From positions 1-64,000 of the forward strand of contig CAYGKM010000010.1 of NCBI GenBank assembly GCA_964350695.1: a stretch of DNA of 64,000 nt, written 5' to 3'. Source of the DNA: TMED27 sp964350695. GTDB lineage: Bacteria; Pseudomonadota; Alphaproteobacteria; Micavibrionales; Micavibrionaceae. The position numbers and the translations under genes were made by a program. Shown piece by piece: positions 7,969 to 16,654 of this stretch. Position 1 is the first letter of the stretch, and every line of letters starts with the position of its first letter. The notes under the pieces were generated by a model that saw only the letters and a program-made list of their open reading frames with translations, was not told where the DNA came from and searched no databases.

Positions 7969-8493
7969 ATGAGCAGAAAACGCGACAACAGCCCCGTTAA
8001 GCCCGAAACCGAAACCCTGCATTACATGACCCCGCAAGGCTATAAAACGCTGGCTGAGGAGCAAGACCACCTCATTCATATCGAGCGCCCGAAAATCTGC
8101 GAGATCGTGTCTTGGGCCGCTGGAAACGGAGATCGCAGCGAAAACGGCGATTACATCTATAACAAAAAGCGCCTGCGCCAGATTGATAGCCGCCTGCGCT
8201 ATCTAAAAAAGAAACTCGATAATTGCAAAATCGTCGACCCCAAAGACCAACAAGCCTGCGATCGCGTCTTTTTCGGCGCAACCGTCACATATGCGCGCCT
8301 CGATAATGATAAGGAAATCACAGTGAAACTTGTCGGCATAGACGAGGCCGACATGAGCGACGGAAAAATCAACTGGCTCTCGCCTGTCGGAAAAGCCCTG
8401 ATGAAAGCGGAAATCGGTGACACCTGCGTCGTGCGCACCGATGGCGGAAAGCTCGAAATTGAAATTGTAAAAATCAGCTATTCGCTAAATTAA
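7969..8493 (+). CDS. greB: Transcription elongation factor GreB
   Basis: 174 aa. It rescues backtracked RNA polymerase by stimulating transcript cleavage. The N-terminal coiled-coil carries the catalytic acidic tip as NGDRSENGDYIY, flanked by helices (KTLAEEQDHLIHIERPKICEIV and KRLRQIDSRLRYLKKKLD). The C-terminal FKBP-like domain contains GDTCVVRTDGGKLEIEIVKI. The basic N-terminal extension (MSRKRDNSPVK) favours GreB over GreA. I took the ATG at 7969; the longer upstream frame overlaps the previous gene. Confidence 0.93.
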   Translation: MSRKRDNSPVKPETETLHYMTPQGYKTLAEEQDHLIHIERPKICEIVSWAAGNGDRSENGDYIYNKKRLRQIDSRLRYLKKKLDNCKIVDPKDQQACDRVFFGATVTYARLDNDKEITVKLVGIDEADMSDGKINWLSPVGKALMKAEIGDTCVVRTDGGKLEIEIVKISYSLN

Positions 8494-8540
8494 ATTGACA
8501 TAAAACAGTGGAGCGCCTATAAAGTTCCCATGAGGTTTTT

Positions 8541-8864
8541 ATGTCTAATATAAGAAAAATAATTTTTGATTCTCAATCATTTCCGTTCACGCCTTATACC
8601 AGGCATGTGGCCGAGATAAGTGACGGCTTGCGCATGATTTTTATCGATCACTCCGCAGAACCGCAAAAGAAAAAATTCGTTCTGGATTTGGAAGATCTTT
8701 TTGAAAATCCCGCCCAAAAAAGAGCACTGGGCAAAGTGGATCAGCCAAACCGGCGCCTCCGGATGAGCCGACTTAAAGTTATGAAGCAAAATTTTAAGGC
8801 TCAAAATTATCTTATTGCTTTTCTTTTTTGTGCTATGAAATACATCATACTTAGCTGCGTTTAA
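8541..8864 (+). CDS. Hypothetical protein, 107 aa
   Basis: No family recognised. The first 70 residues look soluble (SNIRKIIFDSQSFPFTPYTR) and the C-terminus ends in a hydrophobic stretch (NYLIAFLFCAMKYIILSCV) that could be a single membrane anchor. The region is more A/T-rich than the flanking genes. A start with GAGG 6-8 nt upstream (CATGAGGTTTTT) supports translation, but with no homologue in mind the call is tentative. Confidence 0.45.
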   Translation: MSNIRKIIFDSQSFPFTPYTRHVAEISDGLRMIFIDHSAEPQKKKFVLDLEDLFENPAQKRALGKVDQPNRRLRMSRLKVMKQNFKAQNYLIAFLFCAMKYIILSCV

Positions 8865-8893
8865 AAACTTAAAAGCATAAGGACACATATTTT

Positions 8894-9766
8894 ATGAAAC
8901 ACCTCGCCCTCATTCTGATCGCCCTGTTCGTGCCGCTAAGCGCGCACGCACAAACCGATATAGAAACCGTCGTGCTCACGCCGAAGCTTCATATGCTCAT
9001 TAGCCCCGCAGGCGGGAACGTCACAGTCTCAAGCGGCAAAGACGGCACATTTATTATCGACGATCAACTTGAAGGGCGCAGCGAAATCGTGAGCGAGGCC
9101 ATAAAAGCCATCACCCCTACGCCCATAAAATTCATCCTCAACACCCATTACCATTTCGATCACACAGGCGGGAATGTCCATTTCGGCGATAAAAACGCGA
9201 TCATCGTTGCCCACGATAATGTCCGTGAACGCCTGAGCGCGGATCAATTCATCACTCATTTCAAAAAGGAAATGCCCGCAATGGCCGCTGGCGGCCTGCC
9301 CGTTGTGACCTTCGCCGATAATATGAAGCTTCACTATAACGGCGATACAGTCGAAATCATCCACGTCGCCAACGCCCATACAGACGGCGACGCCATCGCA
9401 ATATTTAAAGATCAAAATGTGATTGTTGCGGGCGATACGATTTTCAACTTCATGTACCCTTTCATCGATTCAGAGCATGGCGGCTCCCTGAAAGGCATGA
9501 TCGCCGCGCAAGATGTAATCCTCTCAAACAGCGATGATGCCACCAAAATTATCCCCGGTCACGGCCCTGTGATGAGCAAAACTGAATTACAGGATTATCG
9601 GGACACGCTCAACGCGATTGCAGAAAATATAAATAAGCTGAAAGCCCAAGGGATGTCGAATGAAGAAATCATCGCTGCAAAGCCAACGGCCGCTTTTGCT
9701 GAAAAACTAAAAGTCGGCGTGGTCGAACCCGATGATTTCGTGAAACTGGTTTTGGACGGCCTTTAA
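8894..9766 (+). CDS. Secreted metallo-beta-lactamase-fold hydrolase
   Basis: 290 aa. Residues 1-20 are a clear signal peptide (MKHLALILIALFVPLSAHAQ) with an AHA|Q cleavage site, so the enzyme is periplasmic. The binuclear metal site is visible: NTHYHFDHTGGN (HxHxDH), a later His in VANAHTDGDAI, Asp in VAGDTIFNF and His in IIPGHGPV. The family (subclass B3/cyclase-like MBL hydrolases) has diverse substrates and true beta-lactamase activity is only one option. Unlinked to the histidine genes by function. Confidence 0.9.
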   Translation: MKHLALILIALFVPLSAHAQTDIETVVLTPKLHMLISPAGGNVTVSSGKDGTFIIDDQLEGRSEIVSEAIKAITPTPIKFILNTHYHFDHTGGNVHFGDKNAIIVAHDNVRERLSADQFITHFKKEMPAMAAGGLPVVTFADNMKLHYNGDTVEIIHVANAHTDGDAIAIFKDQNVIVAGDTIFNFMYPFIDSEHGGSLKGMIAAQDVILSNSDDATKIIPGHGPVMSKTELQDYRDTLNAIAENINKLKAQGMSNEEIIAAKPTAAFAEKLKVGVVEPDDFVKLVLDGL

Positions 9767-9769
9767 ACC

Positions 9770-10129
9770 TTACTCAACGATAACGTTTAATTCGTCTGTA
9801 TTATTCACGACCATAAGATTATCGGCGTCAAATCCGCAATCATCAAACTGCCCCGATAAACGCACCACATCTCCGACTTTAAGGAGATCATGCTGCGCGC
9901 CGTCAAGATCAAGGTCTTCAATATCGACCTTTATGATGTCGCCATTATACGACAGCTCAAGCGTTTCGATTCCTATATCTATAATCTCACCTGATAAAAC
10001 ACTGCTCTTAGCATCACCGCTGATAAACATTTCATCCGCCTGCACGCTGCTCAGCGGGATAATAGCGCCGATGGTAAACGCGGGGATTAAAAATACAGAA
10101 GCCAAAATACTGCTTTTAATAATGTTCAT
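9770..10129 (-). CDS. Exported small protein, possible OB-fold (DUF5666-like)
   Basis: 119 aa from the ATG at 10129. A signal peptide with a long hydrophobic core (SSILASVFLIPAFTIGAIIP) probably ends near SSVQA|DE. The mature part has alternating beta-strand patterns (GEIIDIGIETLELSYNGDIIKVDIEDL, VGDVVRLSGQFD) like small periplasmic OB-fold or DUF5666-type proteins that bind ligands or metals. The longer frame to 10180 has no supporting features. It ends 3 bp from the MBL gene, convergent with it. Confidence 0.65.
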   Translation of the reverse strand: MNIIKSSILASVFLIPAFTIGAIIPLSSVQADEMFISGDAKSSVLSGEIIDIGIETLELSYNGDIIKVDIEDLDLDGAQHDLLKVGDVVRLSGQFDDCGFDADNLMVVNNTDELNVIVE

Positions 10130-10193
10130 AAAATTTCTCCTTTGTAGCGCTTCCAACGCCCCGCAAAGAAAAAAGTTCAAAATCTATGAAAAA

Positions 10194-10787
10194 TTAAAGA
10201 CTGCCCTTTGTACTGGGCAATTGGTCTGCCGCGCGCGGATCAGTCTCCAGCGCCATGCGCAAAGACTTTGCCGAAGCCTTAAAAATCGCCTCGATAATAT
10301 GGTGATTATTCGTGCCCGCCAATTGGCTCGCGTGATAGGTAATTCCGCCCGCATTCACAAATGCGTTAAAGAATTCCTGAAACAGCTCCGTATCCATCTC
10401 ACCAAGCTTATCGACCGTAAATTTCACATCCCACACCAAATGCGCGCGGTTCGATAGATCCAGAGAAACACTCGCGCGCGCTTCATCCATTACAAGATCA
10501 AAATGCCCGTAACGGCGAATACCTTTTTTATCACCCACCGCTTCTTTCACGGCCTGCCCCAGCGCAATTCCGACATCCTCGGCTGTGTGGTGACCATCAA
10601 TGTGCAAATCACCTTTGGCATTAATCGTCATATCAATCAACGAGTGCTTCGAGAGCTGCTCCAGCATATGATCCAAAAACCCGATGCCGGTCGAAATTTT
10701 ATATTCTCCCTTGCCATCAAGGTTCACCGAAACCTCAATCGCGGTCTCGTTGGTCTTGCGAGTGATCTTTGCTGTGCGCTTTCCCAT
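10194..10787 (-). CDS. hisB: Imidazoleglycerol-phosphate dehydratase
   Basis: 197 aa, the monofunctional bacterial form without the histidinol-phosphatase domain. It dehydrates IGP to imidazole acetol phosphate. The two manganese-binding His clusters are HIDGHHTAEDVGIALGQA and NNHHIIEAIFKASAKSLRMA, and the N-terminal FLDHMLEQLSKHS motif is present. Normal length. In related genomes hisB heads the hisB-hisH-hisA-hisF-hisE order; here 4.3 kb of other genes separate it from hisH. Confidence 0.97.
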   Translation of the reverse strand: MGKRTAKITRKTNETAIEVSVNLDGKGEYKISTGIGFLDHMLEQLSKHSLIDMTINAKGDLHIDGHHTAEDVGIALGQAVKEAVGDKKGIRRYGHFDLVMDEARASVSLDLSNRAHLVWDVKFTVDKLGEMDTELFQEFFNAFVNAGGITYHASQLAGTNNHHIIEAIFKASAKSLRMALETDPRAADQLPSTKGSL

Positions 10788-10834
10788 TTTCTCTCTTTCT
10801 TATCTGAAAAGGCTCTGCCATCCTGAAAGGCAGC

Positions 10835-12238
10835 ATGAATATGAAACTTACACGCTTTTTATGCCTAATTCCACTCCTGATACCACTCTTGGTGTTAAGT
10901 GCGTGTGGGTCAATGGTTAAAAAAGTCGATTACGCCCCCGCGCCCGATATTCCGCCGGAAGCAACGCCCTCCCCGATAAAATATAGCGGCCTGAAACTTC
11001 TTCTGCCCCCCGGCATGAATATCGGCAACTCCAGAAGCGGCGTTTTTTGCGCCTCCCCCGCCTATCCGGTCAACCGCAACGTCCTGCAAAAAGAAATCGA
11101 CCCCTTATTCCTGCGCCAAGCCTTCCACGATGCAATGGAAGCCAACGGCTATGATGTTGTCGGCTCGCTCGATATCGTCTTTGAGCCCGACGAAGAAGAA
11201 CAGCGCGGCGATTATTCCATCGCAGGAAAACTCAAAGACGCGCAGCTTGATATGTGCAGCTCCAGCGGAAGCGGCATTGACTGGCTGACCGGTATGCCCG
11301 GCGATCACGGCCAGATGTATATCGCCATTGACTGGAGCGTATATGACCGCCTTAAGCGCACCGTTGTTTATAAAACCCGCACCGAAGGCTACACTGACCG
11401 CCGCATTCCCAACACCGAGGGCATGACCCTGCTCTTCCATGACGCCTTTGAGATGGCCACCCACAACCTCGCCGCCGATGAAGCCCTGCGCGCGCTTATC
11501 TTCGAGGGCGTAAAGCCCCCGCAAGACGCTTTCGGACGTGACCAGCGCGGCGAAAAGCTTGATGCAAGGCCGCTCGTCTTTGACCCCGATGAAGAAGTCA
11601 CCCTCATCAGCAAACCCCTGTCCCGTCAGCCCTTCGCCAAAACCGCAGAAGACGGCCGTAAAGTCGCCGTAATGATTCAAAAAGGCGGGCACGGCTCAGG
11701 CTTTTTCATCACCAATGAAGGCCATATTCTCACCAACGCCCATGTCGTCGGCGAAGCCCGCAAAATGCGCATCATCACAAATTTCCGCAAAACAGGCATA
11801 ACCGCCGAAGTGCTGCGTGTTGATCGCGCCCGTGATATCGCCCTGCTTAAGCTTGAAGAAATCCCTGAATGGCTCGAAAAAGAAGGCATACCCACCCTGC
11901 CCATCCGCCTTGATTGGCCAAAAGTCGGCGAAGACATATACGCCATCGGCTCCCCGCAAGACTTTAAAACCCAGCGCGGCACAGTCACCAAAGGGATCGT
12001 CAGCGCCCATCGTCGCAACATGAAATATGAAAGCGTCCGCAACAACTTCATCCAAGGCGATGTTGAAATCCACCCCGGATCATCCGGCGGCCCGCTACTC
12101 GATGAATACGGCAATATCGTCGGTCTATCGGTTATGGGCTATAGCCTAGGCTCAGAAGACGGCGCGCAAGCGGGAATCGGCCTGAACTACTTTATCCCTA
12201 TCCAAGAAGCCCTCGACCGCCTAGGCATCGCATATTGA
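10835..12238 (+). CDS. Trypsin-like serine protease lipoprotein (S1C, DegP-like)
   Basis: 467 aa. A lipoprotein signal with lipobox LVLSACGS (Cys near residue 25) anchors it in the envelope. An N-terminal domain of about 250 residues, unrecognised, precedes a C-terminal trypsin-like domain. The catalytic triad is legible: His in ILTNAHVVGEA, Asp in RARDIALLKL and Ser in HPGSSGGPLLDE. No PDZ domain follows, unlike DegP. A second ATG two codons in (10841) is a possible start. The role is likely envelope protein quality control or regulated proteolysis; the substrate is unknown. Confidence 0.88.
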   Translation: MNMKLTRFLCLIPLLIPLLVLSACGSMVKKVDYAPAPDIPPEATPSPIKYSGLKLLLPPGMNIGNSRSGVFCASPAYPVNRNVLQKEIDPLFLRQAFHDAMEANGYDVVGSLDIVFEPDEEEQRGDYSIAGKLKDAQLDMCSSSGSGIDWLTGMPGDHGQMYIAIDWSVYDRLKRTVVYKTRTEGYTDRRIPNTEGMTLLFHDAFEMATHNLAADEALRALIFEGVKPPQDAFGRDQRGEKLDARPLVFDPDEEVTLISKPLSRQPFAKTAEDGRKVAVMIQKGGHGSGFFITNEGHILTNAHVVGEARKMRIITNFRKTGITAEVLRVDRARDIALLKLEEIPEWLEKEGIPTLPIRLDWPKVGEDIYAIGSPQDFKTQRGTVTKGIVSAHRRNMKYESVRNNFIQGDVEIHPGSSGGPLLDEYGNIVGLSVMGYSLGSEDGAQAGIGLNYFIPIQEALDRLGIAY

Positions 12239-12245
12239 ATGGGTG

Positions 12246-12274
12246 TTGACTTATCGCCCTTGAAACCGCATATC
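12246..12274 (+). promoter_or_regulatory. Promoter of hslV, likely giving a leaderless transcript
   Basis: TTGACT (12246-12251) and CATATC (12269-12274), separated by 17 bp, resemble a housekeeping -35/-10 pair. Transcription would start near 12281, next to the hslV ATG at 12282. No ribosome-binding sequence lies before that ATG, which fits a leaderless mRNA. CTTGAA (12259-12264) resembles a sigma-32 -35 element, but the spacing would place the start inside the gene. Confidence 0.4.
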
Positions 12275-12281
12275 TTTTCCT

Positions 12282-12845
12282 ATGTATGACCATCAAAAAG
12301 ACTACGCCAATGCGCAATTATGGCGCGGCACAACCATCCTCTCCGTTCGCAAAAACGGAAAAGTCGTCATCGCCGGAGACGGGCAAGTCTCCATGGGGCA
12401 AACCGTCCTCAAAAACAACGCCCGCAAAGTGCGCCGTTTAGGGCGCGATGAGAACATCATCGCCGGCTTCGCGGGCTCTACCGCCGACGCCTTCACGCTT
12501 TTTGAACGCCTCGAAGCCAAGCTTGAGGCGCATCCGGGTCAGCTCACCCGCGCATGCGTGGAACTCGCCAAAGATTGGCGCACCGATAAATATTTGCGCA
12601 AACTCGAAGCCCTTATGGCGGTCGCGGATAAAGACACCTCCCTCATCCTTACCGGAAACGGCGATGTCGTTGACCCGCAAGACGGCATTATCGGCATCGG
12701 CTCGGGGGGCAATTATGCCCTCGCCGCCGCAAAAGCCCTCTATGATCAAGATCTGGACGCCCGCACAATCGCCGAAAAATCCATGGCCATCGCAGGCGAA
12801 ATCTGCGTCTACACCAACACCAACGTCATTATCGAAGAATTGTAA
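12282..12845 (+). CDS. hslV: ATP-dependent protease subunit HslV (ClpQ)
   Basis: 187 aa. The threonine-protease subunit of the HslVU complex, a two-ring dodecamer resembling the proteasome beta subunit. The active N-terminal Thr follows a 16-residue propeptide (LWRG|TTILSVRK), and the catalytic Lys region GDGQVSMGQTVLK is present. Family motifs LTGNGDVVDP and GIGSGGNYALAAA are intact. The longer propeptide is typical of alphaproteobacteria. hslU lies 817 bp downstream instead of adjacent, with two small genes between. Confidence 0.97.
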   Translation: MYDHQKDYANAQLWRGTTILSVRKNGKVVIAGDGQVSMGQTVLKNNARKVRRLGRDENIIAGFAGSTADAFTLFERLEAKLEAHPGQLTRACVELAKDWRTDKYLRKLEALMAVADKDTSLILTGNGDVVDPQDGIIGIGSGGNYALAAAKALYDQDLDARTIAEKSMAIAGEICVYTNTNVIIEEL

Positions 12846-12847
12846 TT

Positions 12848-13192
12848 ATGGGTCTTAAACATATCATAAGAGCTTTGCGCACCGACTTCGCACCTAAGTC
12901 TCTCGACATCTCTGAAGACCGCCGAAATGAAATTTCAAACCTACTAAAGCCCGCATTAGAAGAAAAAGGCTTGTCCTTTGGCGATGTAACTTCCGCCCGC
13001 GGAAGCTCAACATGCTACGGCAAACTTGATCTAACTTTACAAGACGGCCATACAGCCCAAATTGATGTTGGATATGCATTTTCTACCGATGAATGGTGCG
13101 AAGTTTTAAACATACACAAAACACAAATGATTACCGCCCTCGCGCCCCATTCTCATGGCCATACACCAACCGCGCAAGAGCAAGCCTTATAA
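12848..13192 (+). CDS. Hypothetical protein, 114 aa
   Basis: It starts two bases after the hslV stop codon, so it is almost certainly translated from the hslV message. No family recognised. It is small, soluble and alpha/beta in appearance, with a helical first half (DRRNEISNLLKPALEEKGLS) and a strand-rich second half (TCYGKLDLTLQDGHTAQIDVG), ending in a His-rich tail. Its position suggests an accessory or passenger of the hslVU operon; nothing in the sequence gives a function. Confidence 0.55.
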   Translation: MGLKHIIRALRTDFAPKSLDISEDRRNEISNLLKPALEEKGLSFGDVTSARGSSTCYGKLDLTLQDGHTAQIDVGYAFSTDEWCEVLNIHKTQMITALAPHSHGHTPTAQEQAL

Positions 13193-13233
13193 TAAAATAC
13201 GAGGAAAACCTCTATAAATAACCGGCGCTGCGT

Positions 13234-13638
13234 GTGTTACGCGCAACAAAAATGCTATCATTTGCACAACGATCACGTTTTCATTTGGCTCACCGCATGG
13301 CATTTAACCTTCCCCTATTAGGAACATTATTCCCCGCACGCGCGCATGCTCTCCGTGAAATGAACGCCGAAGACAAACATAGCCTCGCCAGAGTGCAGCT
13401 GAACAACGCCTTAAATCTTGTAAATCAAACAAACAATTTTGATAAAATCGCAAATCTCGACATCAGCGATCAGAAAGAGCCATTCATAACAATGCCAAAC
13501 GGCGTTAAAATGTTCGTGAAAACCGATGGCTCGTTAGAACAAGCGCAGCAGCTTGTAAAAACTCTGGCAATACTATCGCCTCCCAAGGCCGAAATTTCTG
13601 TCGAAGAAAACACACATGGCCGCCCCTTGATTTCATAG
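13234..13638 (+). CDS. Hypothetical protein, 134 aa
   Basis: No family recognised. The frame opens with GTG at 13234; an ATG at 13252 is equally possible and neither has a clear ribosome site. A weakly hydrophobic N-terminal stretch (MAFNLPLLGTLFPARAHA) ending in an AHA-like motif could be a signal peptide if translation starts later, which would leave a soluble exported domain of about 90 residues. It lies between hslV and hslU on the same strand. Confidence 0.45.
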   Translation: MLRATKMLSFAQRSRFHLAHRMAFNLPLLGTLFPARAHALREMNAEDKHSLARVQLNNALNLVNQTNNFDKIANLDISDQKEPFITMPNGVKMFVKTDGSLEQAQQLVKTLAILSPPKAEISVEENTHGRPLIS

Positions 13639-13662
13639 GCCATATCTATATATCTGTGGGCT

Positions 13663-15009
13663 ATGAGCTTAAAATCTGAAAAAACATCTGACCTCGAAAT
13701 TCCCGCCTTCACCCCGCGTGAAACCGTAAGCGAACTTGACCGTTTTATCATCGGCCAAAGCGACGCCAAAAAAGCCGTTGCCATCGCGCTGCGCAATCGT
13801 TGGCGCCGCCGCCAACTCGAGCCTGATCTTCAGGCCGAAATTTACCCGAAGAACATTCTTATGGTTGGCCCGACAGGTGTGGGGAAAACTGAAATCGCCC
13901 GCAGACTGGCAAAACTCGCCAATGCGCCTTTCGTTAAAGTCGAAGCCACCAAATTCACCGAAGTCGGCTATGTCGGCAAGGATGTTGAATCGATCATCCG
14001 CGATTTAACCGAAAACGCCATCCATATGACGCGCGAGCAAATGCGCAAAACCGTGATCGCCCAAGCCGAAATCTACGCCGAAGAACGCGTTCTTGATGCG
14101 CTAGTCGGGCAAACATCGGGGGACGGCACGCGTAAATCCTTCCGCGAAAAACTCCGCAGCGGCGAACTGAACGACCGCGAAATCGAAATTGACGTTCTCG
14201 ATAACGGCAACCCTCTGGGCGGCATGATGGATATCCCCGGCATGCCAGGCGCGTCGATGAGCATGGTCAATATGAGCGATATGTTCGGCAAAGCCTTTGG
14301 TGATAAAACCAAAAAGAAGAAGCTGAGCGTTGAAGAGAGCTATGAGATTCTTATGCAAGAAGAATCCGACAAGCTGCTCGATGAAGATAAAATCATCGCA
14401 ATCTCTATGGAGCTGGTGGAGCAAAACGGCATCGTCTTCCTGGACGAAATTGATAAAATCGCCGCCCGCCAAGACGTGCGCGGCGGAGATGTTTCCCGCG
14501 AAGGCGTGCAGCGCGATCTTCTGCCGCTCATCGAAGGCACAACCGTAACCACCAAATACGGCCCCGTCAAAACCGATCACATTCTTTTCATCGCAAGCGG
14601 CGCGTTCCACTATGCCAAACCATCTGACCTCTTGGCAGAGCTGCAAGGCCGCCTGCCGATCCGCGTAGAATTGCGCGCGCTCACCGAAGAAGACTTCAAG
14701 GCTATTCTGAACGACACCGAAGCCAGCCTGATCAAACAATATGTCGCTCTCATCGGCACCGAAAAAGTCACGCTCGATTTCCAGCCCGAAGCGATAGACG
14801 AAATAGCCAAGCTCGCATTCGAGGTCAATGAAAGCGTCGAAAACATCGGCGCGCGGCGTTTGCACACCGTCATGGAAAAGCTACTCGAAGAGCTCAGCTT
14901 CAACGCCACAGACCGCGCAGGTGAAACAGAAACCATTACCGCCGCCTATGTCCGCGAACATGCCGATGAACTTGCCAAGTCCGCAGATTTAAGCAAATTT
15001 ATTCTGTGA
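13663..15009 (+). CDS. hslU: HslU (ClpY) ATPase subunit of the HslVU protease
   Basis: 448 aa. An AAA+ unfoldase that feeds substrates to HslV. Walker A is GPTGVGKTEIARR (near residues 67-79), the pore motif is GYVGKD, Walker B is IVFLDEIDKIA, and the C-terminal sensor 2 region contains NIGARRLHTVMEKLLEE. The intermediate (I) domain, roughly residues 110-230, is present, so it is not ClpX. The M23 peptidase gene overlaps its stop codon by one base. Confidence 0.97.
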   Translation: MSLKSEKTSDLEIPAFTPRETVSELDRFIIGQSDAKKAVAIALRNRWRRRQLEPDLQAEIYPKNILMVGPTGVGKTEIARRLAKLANAPFVKVEATKFTEVGYVGKDVESIIRDLTENAIHMTREQMRKTVIAQAEIYAEERVLDALVGQTSGDGTRKSFREKLRSGELNDREIEIDVLDNGNPLGGMMDIPGMPGASMSMVNMSDMFGKAFGDKTKKKKLSVEESYEILMQEESDKLLDEDKIIAISMELVEQNGIVFLDEIDKIAARQDVRGGDVSREGVQRDLLPLIEGTTVTTKYGPVKTDHILFIASGAFHYAKPSDLLAELQGRLPIRVELRALTEEDFKAILNDTEASLIKQYVALIGTEKVTLDFQPEAIDEIAKLAFEVNESVENIGARRLHTVMEKLLEELSFNATDRAGETETITAAYVREHADELAKSADLSKFIL

Positions 15010-15992
15010 TGAACCGCCTAATCGCTCTCGCCGCTGCCCTTCTTTTTACCTCCCCCGCATGGGCGCAAACGCCCGAACTTTCCCTCCCCTTGGATTGCAC
15101 GATAGGTGAAGATTGCTGGATCGCAAATTACGTCGACGTTGAGCCCGCCGAAGACACCGCCAAGGATTATAAATGCGGCGCAAAAACAGCCGAGGCCCAT
15201 CAAGGCACTGACTTTGCAATCCGCAGCCGCTATGAAATGAAAAAAGGCGTCGATGTCCTCGCCGCTATGGATGGCAAAATCATCCGCACCCGTGACGGTG
15301 AAAACGACGATGTAAAAGCCGACGAACAATACGCCGCCATCCGCGAAGAAAACAAAGATTGCGGCAATGGCATACTCATCCAGCACGCTTTAGGGCAGCA
15401 AAGCTTTTACTGTCATCTCAAAGAAGACTCGATCACAGTCGAGCTTGGAGAAGACGTCAAAGCAGGACAGAAAATTGCACAAATCGGCCAATCCGGCGAC
15501 GCCCAGTTCCCACATCTCCACTTCGCCTTTATTTGGGAAGGCGGCCACATTGACCCCTTCACAGGCCTTGGTATGAATGACGGATGCGGCCAAACCAAAC
15601 AAAGCCTGTGGAAACAAGATATCGCCTATGACCCTTACGCAGTTTTTGATGGCGGTTTTGAAGCAGCCATGCCTGATTTTGAGGCCATCAAACGTGGCCG
15701 CAAAATGAAAGACACAATCCGCGGCGATGGCGACGCGCTGGTATATTGGATAGGCTTTTATCACGCCAAGACAGGGGATGAGGTAGAGCTGACCATCACT
15801 AACCCCGCAGGCGAAATATACGCCGAAACAACGCGGACAGTTGAAGAGGACCGGAAATTAGAAAATTTCTTCTACACGGGCCGAAAGCTAAACAGAAAAG
15901 TCCTCGAAGCTGGATATTATGAAGGCAGCGCAACCTTTAAACGCGAAGGCTTCCCTGCCAAAACATACGCCCATTCCATTCTCGTGGAATAG
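15009..15992 (+). CDS. Secreted M23 (LytM-type) metallopeptidase
   Basis: 327 aa from the ATG at 15009, which shares one base with the hslU stop (TGATG overlap); a GTG one codon earlier is the alternative. Signal peptide MNRLIALAAALLFTSPAWAQ. The zinc-site residues of M23 peptidases are present: His and Asp in AHQGTDFAIRS and the HxH of FPHLHFAFIW, with a further His in SFYCHL. The C-terminal 100 residues form a separate beta-rich domain. It probably cleaves peptidoglycan cross-links in the periplasm. Coupling to hslU may be fortuitous. Confidence 0.9.
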   Translation: MNRLIALAAALLFTSPAWAQTPELSLPLDCTIGEDCWIANYVDVEPAEDTAKDYKCGAKTAEAHQGTDFAIRSRYEMKKGVDVLAAMDGKIIRTRDGENDDVKADEQYAAIREENKDCGNGILIQHALGQQSFYCHLKEDSITVELGEDVKAGQKIAQIGQSGDAQFPHLHFAFIWEGGHIDPFTGLGMNDGCGQTKQSLWKQDIAYDPYAVFDGGFEAAMPDFEAIKRGRKMKDTIRGDGDALVYWIGFYHAKTGDEVELTITNPAGEIYAETTRTVEEDRKLENFFYTGRKLNRKVLEAGYYEGSATFKREGFPAKTYAHSILVE

Positions 15993-15995
15993 TGC

Positions 15996-16529
15996 TTAAC
16001 CGCGGTTTCGGCGCAGCAGCACATAAAACGCGCCGCCCCCGCCATGCTGCGGCTTGGCCCCTTGAAGCTTCAAAACATACGGCGCTATTGCAGGGTCTTG
16101 CAGCCATTCCGGCAAGCGCCGTTTCAAAACGCCTTGCCCTGACGATAGCGGATCGCGCAAGCCGCCCTCGCTCGCGCCCTTCCCCGTAATGACAAGAACG
16201 CACCGTTTCCCCGTAAGCGCGCAGGAAACAATAAAATCCCGAAGCGCAGGAAACGCTTTTACCTGACTTAATCCATGTAAATCCAGCGTCGCTTCTATGG
16301 GTATCTGCCCTTTACGCAGCCGCTCCGCACTCCGCCGGTCCAAATCCTGCGGCTTCGCAGAAACAGGCGGCGCAGAAACCATCTCCGTTACAGGCTCCGC
16401 ATGCTCAAAAGGCCTTTTTCTCGGCGTTTTGGGCACGGGTTTGTCATCCGATGCCCCTTTATGGCGCTTTATCGGCAAAACATCCTTTGTCACATGCGAC
16501 CACAACGCATCATCTTCAAAATCATCCAT
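15996..16529 (-). CDS. Smr-domain protein
   Basis: 177 aa from the ATG at 16529. The C-terminal Smr domain has the signatures ATLDLHGLSQVKAFPALRDFI and VLVITGKGASEGG (the TGxG motif), followed by PYVLKLQGAKPQHGGGGAFYVLLRR. The N-terminal 85 residues are charged linker. Smr domains are nucleic-acid nucleases, in ribosome rescue or DNA repair. In alphaproteobacteria this gene is usually next to mltA; here it is displaced by about 37 kb. Convergent with the M23 gene, 3 bp apart. Confidence 0.88.
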   Translation of the reverse strand: MDDFEDDALWSHVTKDVLPIKRHKGASDDKPVPKTPRKRPFEHAEPVTEMVSAPPVSAKPQDLDRRSAERLRKGQIPIEATLDLHGLSQVKAFPALRDFIVSCALTGKRCVLVITGKGASEGGLRDPLSSGQGVLKRRLPEWLQDPAIAPYVLKLQGAKPQHGGGGAFYVLLRRNRG

Positions 16530-16583
16530 AAAAACCACTCTAACAGCAAAACCATTCAAAAACCTTGCTTTATCACCTGAAAA

Positions 16584-16600
16584 TTGGCATAAATCGTGCA
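16584..16600 (+). promoter_or_regulatory. Weak sigma-54-like promoter upstream of the 200-aa gene
   Basis: TTGGCATAAATCGTGCA has GG (16586-16587) and GC (16598-16599) separated by ten bases, the spacing required for sigma-54. The -24 element (TTGGCAT) is good but the -12 element is GTGC rather than TTGC. It lies 55 bp before the ATG at 16655. It is weaker than the site at 17843 but has the same neighbour, which is the main reason to list it. Confidence 0.3.
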
Positions 16601-16654
16601 TATTTGATATAATGAAGATGTTAAAAGAAATTTTACAACGTTAGGCAAAACAGG

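Noticed and set aside
14101..14865. 254-aa minus-strand frame within hslU
   Set aside because: A shadow of hslU codons with a repetitive His/Ala/Phe-rich composition and no homology pattern.
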